64,000 nucleotides of DNA from Gemmatimonadota bacterium (GTDB lineage: Bacteria; Gemmatimonadota; Gemmatimonadetes; Gemmatimonadales; GWC2-71-9): contig JADJPD010000023.1 in assembly GCA_016713435.1 (NCBI GenBank), positions 1 to 64,000 on the forward strand. Reading direction: 5' to 3'. Below are positions 63,625 through 64,000 of this stretch, in pieces. The position numbers and the translations under genes were made by a program. Each line of letters opens with the position of its first letter. Position 1 is the stretch's first letter. The notes under the pieces were generated by a model. It was given only the letters and a program-made list of their open reading frames with translations, had not been told where the DNA came from and searched no databases.

Positions 63625-64000
63625 ATGTCGCACGGTCACTGGCCGGTCATCCTCGGCGCCGCGGTGCTCGCGTGGGTCATCGGGGCCCTGTGGTACTCGC
63701 CGCTGCTCTTCGCCAAGGCGTGGGTGGCCGCGCACGGGTACACGCCGGAGAAGCTGGCGGAGATGCAGAAGAACGCGGGGAAGGCCTACGCGGGCTCGCT
63801 GGTGGCGTTCGGGATGATGGCCTTTGTGCTGCACCTGTTCCTGAGCCGCCTCGGCGCCACCGATGCGGTGGCCGGCGCGGGCTGGGGCTTTCATGCGTGG
63901 GTGGGATTTGCGTTCCCGCTCGGGCTCACCGCCTGGCTCTACTCCGACAAGCGGGTGGCCACCTTCCTCATCGACACCGGCTACCAGCTGGTGTACCTCA
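63625..64000 (+). CDS. DUF1761 membrane protein (partial at right edge)
   Basis: 125 residues visible, open to the window edge. ATG with a CCAGGAG Shine-Dalgarno 7 bases upstream. WVIGALWYSPLLFAKAWVAAHGYTPEKLAEM, then hydrophobic helices and HAWVGFAFPLGLTAWLYSDKR, matches DUF1761 (small integral membrane proteins of unknown function). C-terminus lies outside. Confidence 0.8.
   Translation, partial: MSHGHWPVILGAAVLAWVIGALWYSPLLFAKAWVAAHGYTPEKLAEMQKNAGKAYAGSLVAFGMMAFVLHLFLSRLGATDAVAGAGWGFHAWVGFAFPLGLTAWLYSDKRVATFLIDTGYQLVYL

Overview
This is a very GC-rich (roughly 70%) bacterial chromosome segment with tightly packed genes, many 1 bp (TGATG) or 4 bp (ATGA/GTGA) overlaps, and frequent GTG or TTG starts. 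Several features suggest Gemmatimonadota: menaquinone made by the futalosine route (mqnE-mqnA-mqnC), a 14-subunit-type complex I, a FabH/FabF type II fatty acid operon, UPF0182, an ADOP-type permease, secreted lipoproteins and amidohydrolases, and a Gram-negative envelope (Tat amidase, lipoproteins, Omp85/OmpW-like barrels, TolC/RND efflux). The phylum is an inference from gene content; no rRNA is present to confirm it. There are no rRNA, tRNA, CRISPR or insertion sequences that I can recognise.

Layout. 1-7.8 kb: 3' half of a nuo operon (nuoH, partial, to nuoN), closed by a perfect 12 bp stem with a TTCG loop. 7.85-11.7 kb: a phosphomannomutase and a UPF0182 membrane protein. 11.7-14.3 kb: sucC-sucD-ndk behind a clear promoter. 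14.4-20.3 kb: a lipid operon, DUF177-rpmF-plsX-fabH-fabD-fabG-acpP-fabF, apparently leaderless and closed by a 13 bp stem-loop. 20.4-29.4 kb: accessory genes (Rieske-flavodoxin fusion, two tandem paralogous membrane proteins on the minus strand, Tat amidase, Omp85-like barrel, two tandem paralogous lipoproteins). 29.5-35.2 kb: mqnE-mqnA-mqnC, ispF, a DedA-TerB-like fusion and a XerC/D recombinase. 35.3-40.7 kb: a TolC/membrane-fusion/RND heavy-metal-type efflux operon whose RND gene is frameshifted. 40.7-53.8 kb: an ADOP-type permease on the minus strand, a sigma-factor remnant, hydrolases, a TPR protein, LysE exporter, OmpW-like barrel, DUF1272, a beta-helix lipoprotein and hypotheticals. 54.1-54.5 kb: an 18-unit degenerate tandem array with a strict 20/21 bp period. 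54.6-64 kb: membrane proteins, a ZntB/CorA transporter, amidohydrolase, sdpR-sdpI, a membrane-anchored Ser/Thr kinase, two VOC proteins, an erythromycin-esterase-like protein, a frameshifted DUF4440 lipoprotein and a partial DUF1761 gene.

How the genes connect: complex I passes electrons to menaquinone, whose synthesis is encoded 22 kb away by mqnEAC. sucCD and ndk handle TCA-cycle substrate-level NTP. The fab cluster plus plsX couples acyl-ACP synthesis to phospholipid synthesis. The rest is mostly envelope, efflux and secreted hydrolase functions.

Two points of general interest. First, three genes (nuoJ, the RND pump, the DUF4440 protein) are each broken by one apparent extra G or C; removing that base restores full-length proteins, so either the assembly has indel errors or these genes are recently damaged. 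Second, the 54.1-54.5 kb array is the most unusual unexplained sequence in the window.
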